Counted from the stretch's first letter, positions 34,572 to 43,041 are shown. The stretch: 64,000 nt of DNA from Pelagimonas sp017744045 (GCF_017744045.1 NZ_JAGHRD010000004.1), one strand, 5' to 3'. Translations and numbers: made by a program. The notes: generated from the letters alone by a model not told the origin.

Positions 34572-34958
34572 ATGACCCCCAAAGACGCCGCCCTCCATCT
34601 TGGCATCAGCCAGCGTATGCTGCGCCATTATGAAAGCGCCGGGTTGATGGCGGTCGGCCGGACCCTGAACGGCTATCGCCATTACAGCCCGTCGGATCTG
34701 CGCCGCGCCGCGCGGATCCGTGACTTTATCGCCACCGGGTTTTCGACGCGCGAGATCTATGCCATGCGGGCGTGTCTGAGCGATGATGGTTCAGGCCCCT
34801 GCGAGGGCGGCATCGCCAAGATGACCGAAAAGCTGGAGAGCATTGATCGGCTCATGGCCGAGCTGCAAGAGCGTCGCGCCACCGTGCTGGATCGGCTTCA
34901 GCTGCTTGAGGCGCAATTGGACAGTGAATCCCCCCGGCCAGAGCCGCAACCCGCTTGA
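34572..34958 (+). CDS. MerR-family transcriptional regulator
   Basis: 128-residue regulator. N-terminal winged helix: MTPKDAALHLGISQRMLRHYE with LNGYRHYS after it, then a dimerising helix (about 70-115) with two cysteines (MRACLSDDGSGPCEGG), one of which may sense a ligand. The short C-terminus lacks a classical metal site. The start is placed at MTPKDAAL, the family-type beginning. It lies 112 bases after the SDR gene. The SDR promoter's palindrome is its best target. Confidence 0.88.
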   Translation: MTPKDAALHLGISQRMLRHYESAGLMAVGRTLNGYRHYSPSDLRRAARIRDFIATGFSTREIYAMRACLSDDGSGPCEGGIAKMTEKLESIDRLMAELQERRATVLDRLQLLEAQLDSESPRPEPQPA

Positions 34959-34989
34959 CCCCACAGCAGTGGCGCCGCATCACGGCCCC

Positions 34990-35328
34990 ATGCTGATCTA
35001 TAAAATCCTCCGGGCCCCGGAATGGGCCGATTTGCAGGCGCAGGGCGAAACCGCTGGCGCGCCAATTGATGTCGCTGACGGGTTTGTGCATTTCTCGACA
35101 GCCGCCCAGGCCCGCGAAACCGCTGCCAAGCATTTTGCCGGGATCGACGGGCTTTTGCTAGCCGCCTTGGATGCCGATGCCCTGGGTGAGGCGCTGAAAT
35201 GGGAGGTTTCGCGCGGCGGTGACAAATTCCCCCATCTCTATGCGCCTTTGCGCCTCGCTGACATCCTCTGGACCCGCGACCTGCCGCTGGGCCCGGACGG
35301 GCACCAGTTCCCGGAGGAGATGGTGTGA
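34990..35328 (+). CDS. DUF952 family protein
   Basis: 112-residue cytoplasmic protein of the DUF952 family: MLIYKILRAPEWADLQAQG at the start, DGFVHFSTAAQARETAAKHF in the middle and FPHLYAPLRLADI near the end are the conserved blocks. The structure is related to ADP-ribosyltransferase-like folds, but no activity is established. It overlaps the next gene by four bases (GTGA) and begins the DUF952-DUF1330-pyrD-arsC run. Confidence 0.88.
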   Translation: MLIYKILRAPEWADLQAQGETAGAPIDVADGFVHFSTAAQARETAAKHFAGIDGLLLAALDADALGEALKWEVSRGGDKFPHLYAPLRLADILWTRDLPLGPDGHQFPEEMV

Positions 35329-35753
35329 GCCATATCGACCCGACCCGCGCCCAGTTTGACCTGTTCAAAGGGCTGAACCGCGATGAGACTTGCGAGATGC
35401 TGAACCTCGTCAAGCTGCGCGATCACGCTGCCTATCCCGAGGGCCACGCCCTCTATGATCAGGGCCTAAGCGGGGCTGAGGCCTATGCCCGCTATGGTGC
35501 CGAAAGCGGCCCGGTTCTGGCCCGGGTTGGTGGCACGATCCTGTGGCGCGGGGCATTTCGCTGCACCTTGATCGGGCCTGAGGGCGAGGATTGGGATCAT
35601 GTATTTATCGCGCGCTACCCTTCGGCCCATGCCTTTATGGCCATGGTCAAAGACCCGGATTACGCCAGGGCGGTGATCCACCGTCAGGCGGGCGTCGCAA
35701 CCTCGCGCCTGATCCGCAATGCCCCAACTGAGACCGGAGATGTGTTCGGATGA
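35325..35753 (+). CDS. DUF1330 family protein
   Basis: 142-residue protein. The C-terminal 90 residues form a DUF1330-type ferredoxin-like barrel (WDHVFIARYPSAHAFMAMV), preceded by a longer N-terminal part (LNRDETCEMLNLVKLRDHA, YARYGAESGPVLARVGG). Probably a dimeric, substrate-binding or monooxygenase-like fold without known activity. It starts at a GTG overlapping the DUF952 stop, and its own stop overlaps the pyrD start (ATGA). Confidence 0.85.
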   Translation: MSHIDPTRAQFDLFKGLNRDETCEMLNLVKLRDHAAYPEGHALYDQGLSGAEAYARYGAESGPVLARVGGTILWRGAFRCTLIGPEGEDWDHVFIARYPSAHAFMAMVKDPDYARAVIHRQAGVATSRLIRNAPTETGDVFG

Positions 35754-36808
35754 AAGCCCTCGAAACGCTTGGCATGAGCCTGCTGCGCAAACTTGATCCT
35801 GAAACCTCGCATGGCGTTGCGCTCAAGGCGCTCAAGGCGGGCCTAGCCCCTTTGCCAGGGCTGGTGACCTCGGATCGGCTGCGCTGCTCGGTCGCCGGGT
35901 TGAACATGACCAATCCGGTGGGCATCGCCGCCGGATTTGACAAAAACGCCGAGGCGCTGCACCCGCTCAGCCGGGCCGGGTTTGGCTTTGTCGAGGTGGG
36001 GGCGATCACGCCACGCGCCCAGCCGGGCAACCCGAAACCGCGCCTGTTCCGCCTGTCTGAGGACCGCGCGGCCATCAACCGGTTTGGCTTTAACAATGAG
36101 GGTATGGAAGCCGCCGCGACCCGGCTGGCCAAGCGCCCACGCGACATGGTTCTGGGGCTGAACCTGGGGGCGAACAAGGATAGCAGTGACCGCGCCGAAG
36201 ATTTTGCCAAAGTGCTGCGCCATTGCGGCGCGCATCTGGATTTTGCCACGGTCAATGTCAGCTCACCCAACACCGAAAAGCTGCGCGATTTGCAGGGCAA
36301 GGACGCGCTGGCGGCTTTGCTCGGCGGGGTGATGGAGGCGCGCGGCGATCTGGCCACGCCCATTCCGGTCTTTTTGAAAATCGCCCCGGATCTGGACGAA
36401 CAGGGGCTGAAAGACGTGGCCGAGGTCGCGCTGAGCTCGGGTGTGTCTGGCGTCATCGCCACCAACACCACCCTGTCGCGCGAGGGTCTGACATCGCAGC
36501 ACAAGGGCGAGGCTGGCGGTCTGTCCGGTGCGCCCCTGTTTGAGAAATCCACCCGCGTTTTGGCGCAGCTCTCGCTGCTGACCCAAGGCAAACTGCCCCT
36601 GATCGGGGTGGGCGGCATCGGCTCGGCCCAACAGGCCTATGACAAGATCCGCGCCGGGGCCTCGGCGGTGCAGCTATATACGGCGCTGGTCTATGGCGGG
36701 CTGACGCTGGGGGCTGAAATCGCGCGCGAGCTGGATCAGCTTTTGGCCCGGGACGGGTTTGCAAATGTCGCCGAGGCTGTCGGCACCAAAAGAAAGGACT
36801 GGCTATGA
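35750..36808 (+). CDS. pyrD: Dihydroorotate dehydrogenase (quinone)
   Basis: Class 2 membrane-associated enzyme of pyrimidine synthesis: oxidises dihydroorotate to orotate with FMN and passes electrons to quinone. 352 residues. The N-terminal helical quinone-tunnel extension (about 1-45) is present, as are PVGIAAGFDKNAE, GAITPRAQPGNPKPR, NRFGFNNEG and NVSSPNT, which holds the catalytic serine. The FMN phosphate loop is GVGGIGSAQQAYDKI. Translationally coupled on both sides by four-base overlaps. Confidence 0.96.
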   Translation: MKALETLGMSLLRKLDPETSHGVALKALKAGLAPLPGLVTSDRLRCSVAGLNMTNPVGIAAGFDKNAEALHPLSRAGFGFVEVGAITPRAQPGNPKPRLFRLSEDRAAINRFGFNNEGMEAAATRLAKRPRDMVLGLNLGANKDSSDRAEDFAKVLRHCGAHLDFATVNVSSPNTEKLRDLQGKDALAALLGGVMEARGDLATPIPVFLKIAPDLDEQGLKDVAEVALSSGVSGVIATNTTLSREGLTSQHKGEAGGLSGAPLFEKSTRVLAQLSLLTQGKLPLIGVGGIGSAQQAYDKIRAGASAVQLYTALVYGGLTLGAEIARELDQLLARDGFANVAEAVGTKRKDWL

Positions 36809-37143
36809 TCCTGTGGCACAATCCACGCTGTTCGAAATCGCGCCAAACCCTGGCGCTGCTCGAAGAAAACGGCCATGCGCCCGAGGTCCGCAAATATCTT
36901 GAGGATGTGCCCACGGTCGCAGAACTGCGCGCTGCCGCTGACATGCTGGGCCTGCCGGTGATCGCGATGATGCGGGTCAAGGAGGCGGCGTTCAAAGACA
37001 AGGGCCTGGGCAAAGACAGCGATGCCGAGACCCTGCTGGCCGCCATGGCAGACGCGCCCAAGCTGATCGAGCGCCCGATCCTGTTTGCCAATGGCAAAGC
37101 CGCCATTGGCCGCCCGCCGGAACAGGTGCTGGAGATCCTGTAA
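36805..37143 (+). CDS. arsC: ArsC-family arsenate reductase-like protein
   Basis: 112-residue glutaredoxin-like reductase of the ArsC/Spx family. The catalytic cysteine is C9 in HNPRCSKSRQ, and the conserved RP site appears as IERPILFANGKAAIGRPP. It may reduce arsenate or act on another small oxyanion or disulfide; many such genes sit next to housekeeping genes rather than ars operons, as here. Its start overlaps the pyrD stop (ATGA). It converges with trpF, two bases apart. Confidence 0.88.
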   Translation: MILWHNPRCSKSRQTLALLEENGHAPEVRKYLEDVPTVAELRAAADMLGLPVIAMMRVKEAAFKDKGLGKDSDAETLLAAMADAPKLIERPILFANGKAAIGRPPEQVLEIL

Positions 37144-37145
37144 CC

Positions 37146-37805
37146 TTACAATTTCGGAATAGCGCCCGCGCTTTGGGCCGCCCTGACAAAGTCCGAGATC
37201 AGCCCGGCATCCTTTTGACCCGGCGCGCTTTCGACGCCCGAGGACACGTCGACCTGAGACGCCCCGGTCAGTTCCACCGCGCGCGCGACATTGTCAGGGC
37301 CGAGCCCCCCCGCCAGCATCCAAGGCCGCGACCAACGCCGCCCGGCAATCAGACGCCAATCAAAGGCCAAACCGTTGCCGCCGGGCAGATCAGCCCCTTT
37401 GGGCGCTTTGGCATCAACAAGGATCTGATCACAGACGCGTTCATAAGCGGGCAACTGCCCAAGATCCTCGGCAGTGGCGACGCCCACGGCCTTCATTACC
37501 GGCAGACCATAGCGGTTGCGGATCTCGGCGACGCGCTCGGGGCTTTCCTTGCCATGCAGTTGCAAAATGTCGATGGCCACGCGGCCGCAGATCTCATCCA
37601 GCAGCGCGTTATCCGGGTTCACGACCAAAGCCACCTTGGCCAAACCAACCGGTGCCAGCACTGCAAGGTCGCGCGCCTGCTCGACTGTGACATTGCGCGG
37701 TGACTTCGGAAAGAACACAAACCCTGCATAGGCCGCGCCCGCCTTGGCCACGGCCTCCACATCTGCCGGTTTCGACAAACCGCAAATCTTGACCTTCACT
37801 TCCAT
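37146..37805 (-). CDS. trpF: Phosphoribosylanthranilate isomerase
   Basis: 219-residue TIM-barrel enzyme of tryptophan synthesis that isomerises phosphoribosyl-anthranilate. The catalytic cysteine is C8 in VKICGLSKPAD, the catalytic aspartate lies in ILVDAKAP, and the phosphate loops are LAGGLGPDNV and DVSSGVE. A GC-rich repeat of the GGAGTATTT type occupies its leader. In Rhodobacterales trpF follows lapA; that order is kept here (117-base gap). Confidence 0.96.
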   Translation of the reverse strand: MEVKVKICGLSKPADVEAVAKAGAAYAGFVFFPKSPRNVTVEQARDLAVLAPVGLAKVALVVNPDNALLDEICGRVAIDILQLHGKESPERVAEIRNRYGLPVMKAVGVATAEDLGQLPAYERVCDQILVDAKAPKGADLPGGNGLAFDWRLIAGRRWSRPWMLAGGLGPDNVARAVELTGASQVDVSSGVESAPGQKDAGLISDFVRAAQSAGAIPKL

Positions 37806-37817
37806 ACTGTCGCCCTG

Positions 37818-37884
37818 TTTCTTCTTGGCACAAATACTCCGGGGGTGAATTGCTTGAAAAGCAAGAGGGGGCAGCGCCCCCTCC
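37818..37884. repeat. GGGGGCGCTGCCCCC / GGAGTATTT repeat, inverted
   Basis: Read leftward: GGGGGCGCTGCCCCC, a small TTGCTT-AAGCAA hairpin, CCCCCGGAGTATTTG and CCAAGAAGAAAC. It matches the repeat at 31689-31748. It ends 12 bases before the trpF start codon, so it forms the trpF leader. Confidence 0.6.
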
Positions 37885-37921
37885 CCGGCCCTATAAGGGC
37901 ATTCTCAACTTTACAAGTGGA

Positions 37922-38281
37922 TCAGCTGGCCTGATCCAAAAGCGCCAGAACCTCGTCCTTGTCCTTGTCGCGCTCAGCTTGGGTCTTTTTCAGCTCACGC
38001 TCAAGCTTGCGCACCTGCGCACCCTTTTGCGCAGCATCAGCGCGGTGCTTGTGCTCGCGCAGCCATTCCAGCACTTCACCCAACAAAACGCCAAGGATCA
38101 GGCTGCCCAGGACAACGATGAACAGCGGCACTTCAACCGATTGCGACAGCCAGCCGACACCCGGAATGGCCGCCACGGCCTCGGGCAAGGTGTTCAATGT
38201 CACCATGTCGCGATTGGCCAAAGACACGGTCACAAGAAGCACCGCGAGCGCTGCGTAAAAAGCGTAACGAATATACCGCAT
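37922..38281 (-). CDS. lapA: LapA-domain (DUF1049) membrane protein
   Basis: 119-residue inner-membrane protein with two spans (about 5-25 and 48-70) and a cytoplasmic coiled coil (RKLERELKKTQAERDKDKDE). In enterobacteria LapA works with LapB in regulating lipopolysaccharide synthesis. No lapB homologue was noticed in this window. It begins three bases after the ihfB stop, so it is co-transcribed with it. Confidence 0.85.
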   Translation of the reverse strand: MRYIRYAFYAALAVLLVTVSLANRDMVTLNTLPEAVAAIPGVGWLSQSVEVPLFIVVLGSLILGVLLGEVLEWLREHKHRADAAQKGAQVRKLERELKKTQAERDKDKDEVLALLDQAS

Positions 38282-38284
38282 GGG

Positions 38285-38566
38285 TTATTTCCCGTTCAGG
38301 CGGTCCCGCAGCAGCTTGCCGGTCTTGAAGAAGGGCACGTGCTTTTCCTCGACCTCGACAGATTCCCCGGTACGGGGGTTGCGGCCGGTGCGTGCATCCC
38401 GCTTCTTGACCGAAAACGCTCCGAAGCCCCGCAATTCGACCCGGTCGCCCCGAGCCATGGCATTGGTGATCTCTTCGAAGATCGTATTGACGATCCGTTC
38501 CACATCCCGCTGATACAGGTGCGGGTTCTCATCCGCAATCTTCTGGATCAATTCAGACCTGATCAT
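38285..38566 (-). CDS. ihfB: Integration host factor subunit beta
   Basis: 93-residue DNA-bending protein, partner of IhfA. MIRSELIQKIADENPHL at the start and the DNA-binding arm ELRGFGAFSVKKRDARTGRNP (the conserved GRNP tip) are clear. It binds and bends DNA in promoters, replication and recombination. In relatives it directly follows rpsA; here 2.5 kb of accessory DNA separates the two, so it needs its own promoter in 38567-38700. Confidence 0.96.
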   Translation of the reverse strand: MIRSELIQKIADENPHLYQRDVERIVNTIFEEITNAMARGDRVELRGFGAFSVKKRDARTGRNPRTGESVEVEEKHVPFFKTGKLLRDRLNGK

Positions 38567-38975
38567 GCTTTCGCATCCCCCCTGCTGTGCTTGTCATTTG
38601 CACGTGATTATTGCCCGACTATAGGACGCGAATTGCGTTCCGAAAACTGTTCAATGGGTGAAAAACTCATGTTTTGCAGCTATTTGAGCAGAAATAGCGC
38701 CGCAGTCTCGTGAAATAGGCGGTGATTGGCGCAAAAACCGGGCTGTGCAGTCGCAGCATCCCATGCGGCGATTCGTCTGCCCTTTTGTCCCGCTTGCGAT
38801 AGTTGGGTGGGGCTGATAGAGCGGAGTCACAGATCAAATGGCAGGAGGTTTGATGTCCTGATTGGGCCGGATGCACAGCATCCAAGACAGTGTGACCACA
38901 TGAAACGGCTTTGGGCCGCATGTGTGTTTGCAGCCAATCGAAACTTGATCCAATCAAATCAAGAGACATCAAACA
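38567..38975. other. Intergenic region between ihfB and GNAT gene
   Basis: About 410 bases between divergent genes. It should hold the ihfB promoter. A short inverted pair CTTGAT/ATCAAG lies at 38943-38962, just before the acetyltransferase gene. A leftward open frame across 38667-39053 has no family features and overlaps the acetyltransferase start, so it is not called. No repeat family member is present. Confidence 0.5.
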
Positions 38976-39410
38976 ATGATCAAAGACTATCAATCTCTCA
39001 TCGATGACGACGCAATCGTCGACATCTATCGCCGTGCCAGCCAACAGGCGCATGGGTTTCTGTCACCGGCCTTTCTGGAGCAGGAATGTGACAATGTTCG
39101 CCAGATTTACCTTCCACAGGCCCAAACACTTGTGGCGCATGAGCAGAACCGGCTTTGCGGATTTATCGCCCTGCTGGGCCACACTGTCGGCGGGCTGTTT
39201 GTCGATCCTGACTGTCAGGGCAAGGGCCTGGGTCAGGCCTTGGTGACTGCAGCTTTGCAGCGCCACCCGGTTTTGGAGTTGGATGTGTTTGAGCACAACC
39301 CGCTGGGCCGTCGGTTTTATGAACGGTTCGGCTTTGTCGAGCTCAGCCGCCGTCACGACGATTACACGGACCAACCGGTGATCAGCCTGCGCTATGAAAC
39401 GCGCGGCTAA
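38976..39410 (+). CDS. GNAT-family N-acetyltransferase
   Basis: 144-residue acetyltransferase. The acetyl-CoA loop is VDPDCQGKGLGQALV (Q-x-x-G-x-G) at about 73-87, and motif B is LDVFEHNPLGRRFYERFGFVE. It resembles YjaB/RimI-type enzymes; the acceptor is unknown. It is the first gene of the accessory block between ihfB and rpsA. A short inverted repeat (CTTGAT/ATCAAG) lies just upstream. Confidence 0.85.
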   Translation: MIKDYQSLIDDDAIVDIYRRASQQAHGFLSPAFLEQECDNVRQIYLPQAQTLVAHEQNRLCGFIALLGHTVGGLFVDPDCQGKGLGQALVTAALQRHPVLELDVFEHNPLGRRFYERFGFVELSRRHDDYTDQPVISLRYETRG

Positions 39411-39429
39411 CTGCCAAAGGGGTCAGGTG

Positions 39430-39693
39430 CTATTTGCATCTGGCCTCAAACACAGTGAGACCCTGGGCATTGCGCCCCAAGACTTGCAAACCGCCAAAGG
39501 GTTTGCCGATCTCGGCACAATTCTTGGCCGCTTCAGACTGCACCTGCCCCGGAGCCCAATCACTGCCAAAAACGCCCAGCATCTTATGGATGCCGTCCTC
39601 GACCTTGAACTTCATTTTCAACGTGTCAGGGCCGCTGGCAGAGGCGGGTAAAGCAAGTATGGTCAGAACGGCAACAAAAAATATACTTTTCAT
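39430..39693 (-). CDS. Small secreted protein
   Basis: 87-residue protein with a Sec signal (KSIFFVAVLTILALPASA, cleaved about residue 20) and a mature part with two cysteines (KNCAEIG and the terminal EARCK) that can form a disulfide. No family recognised. The start MKSIFF is preferred over the longer frame because GGGGGAG lies just before it and the signal begins there. It converges with the acetyltransferase gene. Confidence 0.65.
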   Translation of the reverse strand: MKSIFFVAVLTILALPASASGPDTLKMKFKVEDGIHKMLGVFGSDWAPGQVQSEAAKNCAEIGKPFGGLQVLGRNAQGLTVFEARCK

Positions 39694-39821
39694 GGCTCCC
39701 CCAAGAGCGTTTTTCCAATGGCAACAGGTTAGAACCAGCTTGCCTGAGTCTGCAACGCCTGCGGTGGGGTATCTGGCCAAGATGTGGAAGTGTCAGCCCC
39801 ACCACTTCTTTCACGATCAGC

Positions 39822-40202
39822 CTAAATTTTGCGGGTCTGGCTAGGGTGGCACCTTCGATCTTTCCGGAAGGGAAGAAAAACTTTTCCTCGCGAAATGAGC
39901 ATCAGCGCAATGATCTGAGGAAGCAAGATCGCAGGTGCCCAGCGCATGACACTCCAAAGCTTGTATGGCGAGGATGAGACCTCGACCCATGCGGTCCTAC
40001 CATCCTTTTGAACAACATCGAAGAAGTAGGACCCATCTTCAACTTTCATGTCGGTCACAGCCCCACCGGCAAGCTTGTAAACGAGACCACCAGGAATGAA
40101 GGACGCCGCCCAGGCGATGAAAGCGGAGAATTTGTGCCAGCGGAGAATACGGGCGTTTCTTTTGTCCAGGTTTATGATGGAAACCCTCATATTCCGCTTC
40201 AC
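39822..40202 (-). CDS. Unrecognised membrane protein
   Basis: 126 residues from a GTG, or 122 from the internal ATG at 40190. Two hydrophobic segments (FSAFIAWAASFIPGGLVYKLA and WAPAILLPQIIALMLI) flank a short polar domain, and the tail is strongly basic (PFRKDRRCHPSQTRK). No family recognised. The GTG overlaps the stop of a 37-codon frame. The DNA is less GC-rich than the flanks. Confidence 0.5.
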   Translation of the reverse strand: MKRNMRVSIINLDKRNARILRWHKFSAFIAWAASFIPGGLVYKLAGGAVTDMKVEDGSYFFDVVQKDGRTAWVEVSSSPYKLWSVMRWAPAILLPQIIALMLISRGKVFLPFRKDRRCHPSQTRKI

Positions 40203-40312
40203 TGGTTAGAGTTCTGACCGTAGAGCCCTTGCTTCCGGAACTCAAAACCCTTTGCCACCATCGCGTCTTTCACCTTGGTGCAGACGGTCTCGACCTCATT
40301 CTCAAATAGCAT
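40199..40312 (-). CDS. Possible 37-residue peptide or gene remnant
   Basis: Short frame MLFENEVETVCTKVKDAM and onward to a TGA that overlaps the GTG of the following membrane-protein frame. No ribosome site is visible, and an in-frame stop lies just upstream next to the element end at 40327. It could be the tail of a gene cut by that element, or chance. Confidence 0.25.
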   Translation of the reverse strand: MLFENEVETVCTKVKDAMVAKGFEFRKQGLYGQNSNQ

Positions 40313-40326
40313 CGTCGTGTCTAACT

Positions 40327-40344
40327 AATGGGTCCTGACCCTAA
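40327..40344. repeat. Solo end of the palindromic element
   Basis: GGGTCCTGACCCTAA matches the right end of the 7.7-kb element. No partner end or element body was found near it, so it is a remnant or a minimal insertion between two accessory genes. Confidence 0.5.
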
Positions 40345-40368
40345 CTTCAGATCGGAGGCCCGGCAGGG

Positions 40369-40764
40369 TCAATCATCCGTAAAGAAAACGATCAATCCGT
40401 CTTCTTCAACGGATTTGTCGACTTCTAGCTGAGGAGGGTGTGACGATGAAACCGGAAGCGTCAGTTTTGCGACATAATGCTCGTGGTTTTCCAGAAAAGC
40501 TACGAATGTGCGGTTGCCGAAATCAGGGTAACCAATACAGGTTGCCACGCCGTCCTCCGTTTTCAGCGCGTCTTTCATCCCGTCCTGAACTTGCTGAACC
40601 CCATCTTTCAGTTCCTCTGCAGCGGAGACAAAGACCCGGACTTCATCCGAACTCAACAGGATGAACCCCATCGGAAGGATTTCAAGGTTTTCTCGCAAGG
40701 CGCGGTCCACACGCGCGACAAGGTGAGCCATGAGATGGGTAAACTGATCTTGAGAGGTGTTCAT
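40369..40764 (-). CDS. Unrecognised 131-residue protein
   Basis: Soluble protein, no family recognised. A helical N-terminus (FTHLMAHLVARVDRALREN) is followed by PMGFILLSSDEVRVFVSAAEE and a strand-rich region (TFVAFLENHEHYVAKLTLPV), ending in an acidic tail. The pattern resembles small single-domain proteins near mobile DNA. It lies beside the solo element end in the ihfB-rpsA accessory block. The ribosome site is weak. Confidence 0.5.
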   Translation of the reverse strand: MNTSQDQFTHLMAHLVARVDRALRENLEILPMGFILLSSDEVRVFVSAAEELKDGVQQVQDGMKDALKTEDGVATCIGYPDFGNRTFVAFLENHEHYVAKLTLPVSSSHPPQLEVDKSVEEDGLIVFFTDD

Positions 40765-41020
40765 AGCGACTAAAATCCCATTTTAAATCTTCGCAAAAAG
40801 CCAATCAAAGAACACATATTGGCAGTCCCTCCCCCTTCACAAATGCAAAAGGCATTTGAGCGCTAGTGGGGGCCTGTTTTGCCTTCTCCTGATTGATTTG
40901 AACTAATACCGCTATTCTGATTTCTGTGCATTTCAAACCACATGAACAGCGCGGAGAGGCCAAGATGTCACCTAGCAAGCTTCACACAACCTCAAGTGTT
41001 AAGCGATTGGAACTGCATAC
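40765..41020. other. Intergenic region upstream of the rpsA terminator
   Basis: No gene seen. It includes a small hairpin (AAATGC / GCATTT near 40844-40860) and AT-rich sequence that probably carries the promoter of the leftward 131-residue gene. Leftward rpsA transcription ends at the terminator immediately to the right. Confidence 0.45.
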
Positions 41021-41052
41021 AAAAAAGGCCCCGGATTTCTCCGGGGCCTTTC
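41021..41052 (-). terminator. rpsA terminator
   Basis: Read leftward: GGCCCCGG, six-base loop, CCGGGGCC, then TTTTTT. The stem is eight bp. This strong terminator means ihfB is not read from the rpsA promoter. Confidence 0.93.
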
Positions 41053-41073
41053 TGTGTCGCGAGAGCGTGACGA

Positions 41074-42750
41074 TTACTCGTCGCCCTTCAGAGCCGCGCC
41101 CAGGATGTCGCCGAGCGACGCACCGGAGTCGGAGGAACCATACTGTTCCACGGCTTCTTTTTCTTCTGCGATTTCGCGTGCTTTGATCGACAGGCCCAGA
41201 CGGCGGGTCTTGCTGTCGATATTGGTGACGCGCACGTCGATCTTGTCACCGGTGTTGAAGCGCTCTGGGCGCTGCTCAGCACGGTCACGGGACAGGTCGG
41301 AGCGGCGGATGAAGGATTTCATGCCTTCATATTCCACTTCGATGCCACCATCTTCGATTGCGGTCACTTCGACGGTTACGATCGAGCCGCGCTTCACGCC
41401 GCCAACCGCATCTGCGAATTTGTCACCACCCAGCGCCTTGATCGAGAGCGAGATACGCTCTTTCTCGATGTCGACTTCGGAGACAACGGCCTGAACCATG
41501 TCGCCTTTGCGGTAGTTCTGGATCGCATCTTCGCCACGCTCGTCCCAGGACAGGTCGGAGAGGTGAACCATGCCGTCGATGTCGCCTTCGAGGCCGATGA
41601 ACAGACCGAATTCGGTGATGTTCTTGACTTCGCCCTCAACCTGAGTGCCCTCAGGATAGGATTCAGCGAACTGCTCCCATGGGTTGCGCATGGTCTGCTT
41701 GAGACCAAGGGAAACGCGGCGCTTGGAGCCGTCGATTTCCAGAACCATGACGTCGACTTCCTGAGATGTGGAGACGATCTTGCCCGGGTGAACGTTCTTT
41801 TTGGTCCAGGACATTTCGGAGACGTGAACCAGACCTTCGACACCGGCTTCGAGCTCAACAAAGGCACCGTAATCGGTGATGTTGGTCACGCGGCCTTTGT
41901 GCACGGAACCCAGCGGGTATTTCGCGCCAACCAGATCCCATGGATCTTCTTGCAGCTGCTTCATACCCAAGGAGATGCGGTGCGTTTCCTTGTTGATCTT
42001 GATGACCTGAACCTTGACGGTTTCGCCGATGGTCAGGATCTCGGATGGGTGGTTCACACGGCGCCATGCCATGTCGGTGACGTGCAACAGGCCGTCAACG
42101 CCGCCCAGGTCAACAAAGGCACCGTATTCGGTGATGTTCTTGACGACACCCTCAACGGAGTCACCTTCACCCAGCTTGCCGATAACTTCGGCGCGCTGTT
42201 CGGCGCGGGACTCTTCGAGGATCGCACGACGCGATACAACGATGTTGCCACGGCGACGGTCCATTTTCAGGATCTGGAATGGCTGCTTGAGACCCATCAG
42301 CGGACCTGCGTCGCGCACGGGGCGCACATCAACCTGAGACCCAGGCAAGAACGCAACGGCGCCGCCCAGATCAACGGTGAAGCCACCTTTGACACGACCA
42401 AAGATCGCACCTTCGACGCGGGCGTCATCAGCGTAGGCTTTTTCCAGACGATCCCATGCTTCTTCACGGCGCGCCATCTCGCGGGAGATAACAGCCTCGC
42501 CACGGGCGTTTTCGGCAGCGCGGAGGTAAACCTCGACTTCGTCGCCAACTTCGACCTTGGGGGCTTCGCCGGGTTCAGCGAATTCTTTCAGCTCGACGCG
42601 GCCTTCCATTTTGTAGCCTACGTCGATGATGGCCTGGCCCGCTTCAATTGCGATTACCTTGCCTTTGACAACCGAACCTTCGTCCGGAGTGTCCATTTCG
42701 AGGCTCTCATTAAGGAGGGCTTCGAATTCTTCCATAGTTGCATTAGCCAT
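41074..42750 (-). CDS. rpsA: 30S ribosomal protein S1
   Basis: 558-residue S1 with six OB-fold S1 repeats. Conserved repeat cores such as GAFVDLGGVDGLLHVTDMAW and GAFVELEAGVEGLVHVSEMSW are visible, and the acidic N-terminus EEFEALLNESLEMDTPDEG begins the protein. It binds mRNA leaders and helps load them on the 30S subunit. The start MANATMEE has AAAGGAA upstream; codons further upstream are not S1-like. It lies alone here, separated from both cmk and ihfB. Confidence 0.97.
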   Translation of the reverse strand: MANATMEEFEALLNESLEMDTPDEGSVVKGKVIAIEAGQAIIDVGYKMEGRVELKEFAEPGEAPKVEVGDEVEVYLRAAENARGEAVISREMARREEAWDRLEKAYADDARVEGAIFGRVKGGFTVDLGGAVAFLPGSQVDVRPVRDAGPLMGLKQPFQILKMDRRRGNIVVSRRAILEESRAEQRAEVIGKLGEGDSVEGVVKNITEYGAFVDLGGVDGLLHVTDMAWRRVNHPSEILTIGETVKVQVIKINKETHRISLGMKQLQEDPWDLVGAKYPLGSVHKGRVTNITDYGAFVELEAGVEGLVHVSEMSWTKKNVHPGKIVSTSQEVDVMVLEIDGSKRRVSLGLKQTMRNPWEQFAESYPEGTQVEGEVKNITEFGLFIGLEGDIDGMVHLSDLSWDERGEDAIQNYRKGDMVQAVVSEVDIEKERISLSIKALGGDKFADAVGGVKRGSIVTVEVTAIEDGGIEVEYEGMKSFIRRSDLSRDRAEQRPERFNTGDKIDVRVTNIDSKTRRLGLSIKAREIAEEKEAVEQYGSSDSGASLGDILGAALKGDE

Positions 42751-43041
42751 GTGGCGTTTTTTCCTTTGCATCACTTTGTCGGGCCGCACGGTTGTCTCCG
42801 CGGGTCTTGGTTTCGTTGCATCCGGGGCGATCGCCGGTAGAGGCGGGCGTGGCGAAAAACACAAACAAGAAGGGCCCGAGGATTGTCCCCTGGCCCTGCT
42901 CGCCACATCCGCGACTCTTGATGGCCGTCAGATAGCGGGGTCCTTACAATGAAATGAGGGGTTGGGCAAGCCCGGATGCCATAATGAGCACCGGGTATAA
43001 CTGGCCTCTGATCATACGCTTCTTGATCGAATTTATCCCCC
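42751..43041. other. rpsA leader and divergent promoter region
   Basis: About 290 bases between rpsA and the divergent lipoprotein frame. It must contain the rpsA promoter and a long leader, which in other bacteria is the site of S1 autoregulation. No known leader motif was recognised. No gene is seen; the open frames here are extensions of neighbours. Confidence 0.4.

Noticed and set aside
38943..38962. FNR/FnrL box (TTGAT-N4-ATCAA) upstream of the acetyltransferase
   Set aside because: The spacing is three bases rather than four.
38667..39053. Leftward frame in the ihfB-GNAT gap
   Set aside because: No ribosome site or recognisable motif, and it overlaps the acetyltransferase start.
41563..42840. 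Rightward frame (425 codons) across rpsA
   Set aside because: Antisense of rpsA, whose S1 repeats are unambiguous.
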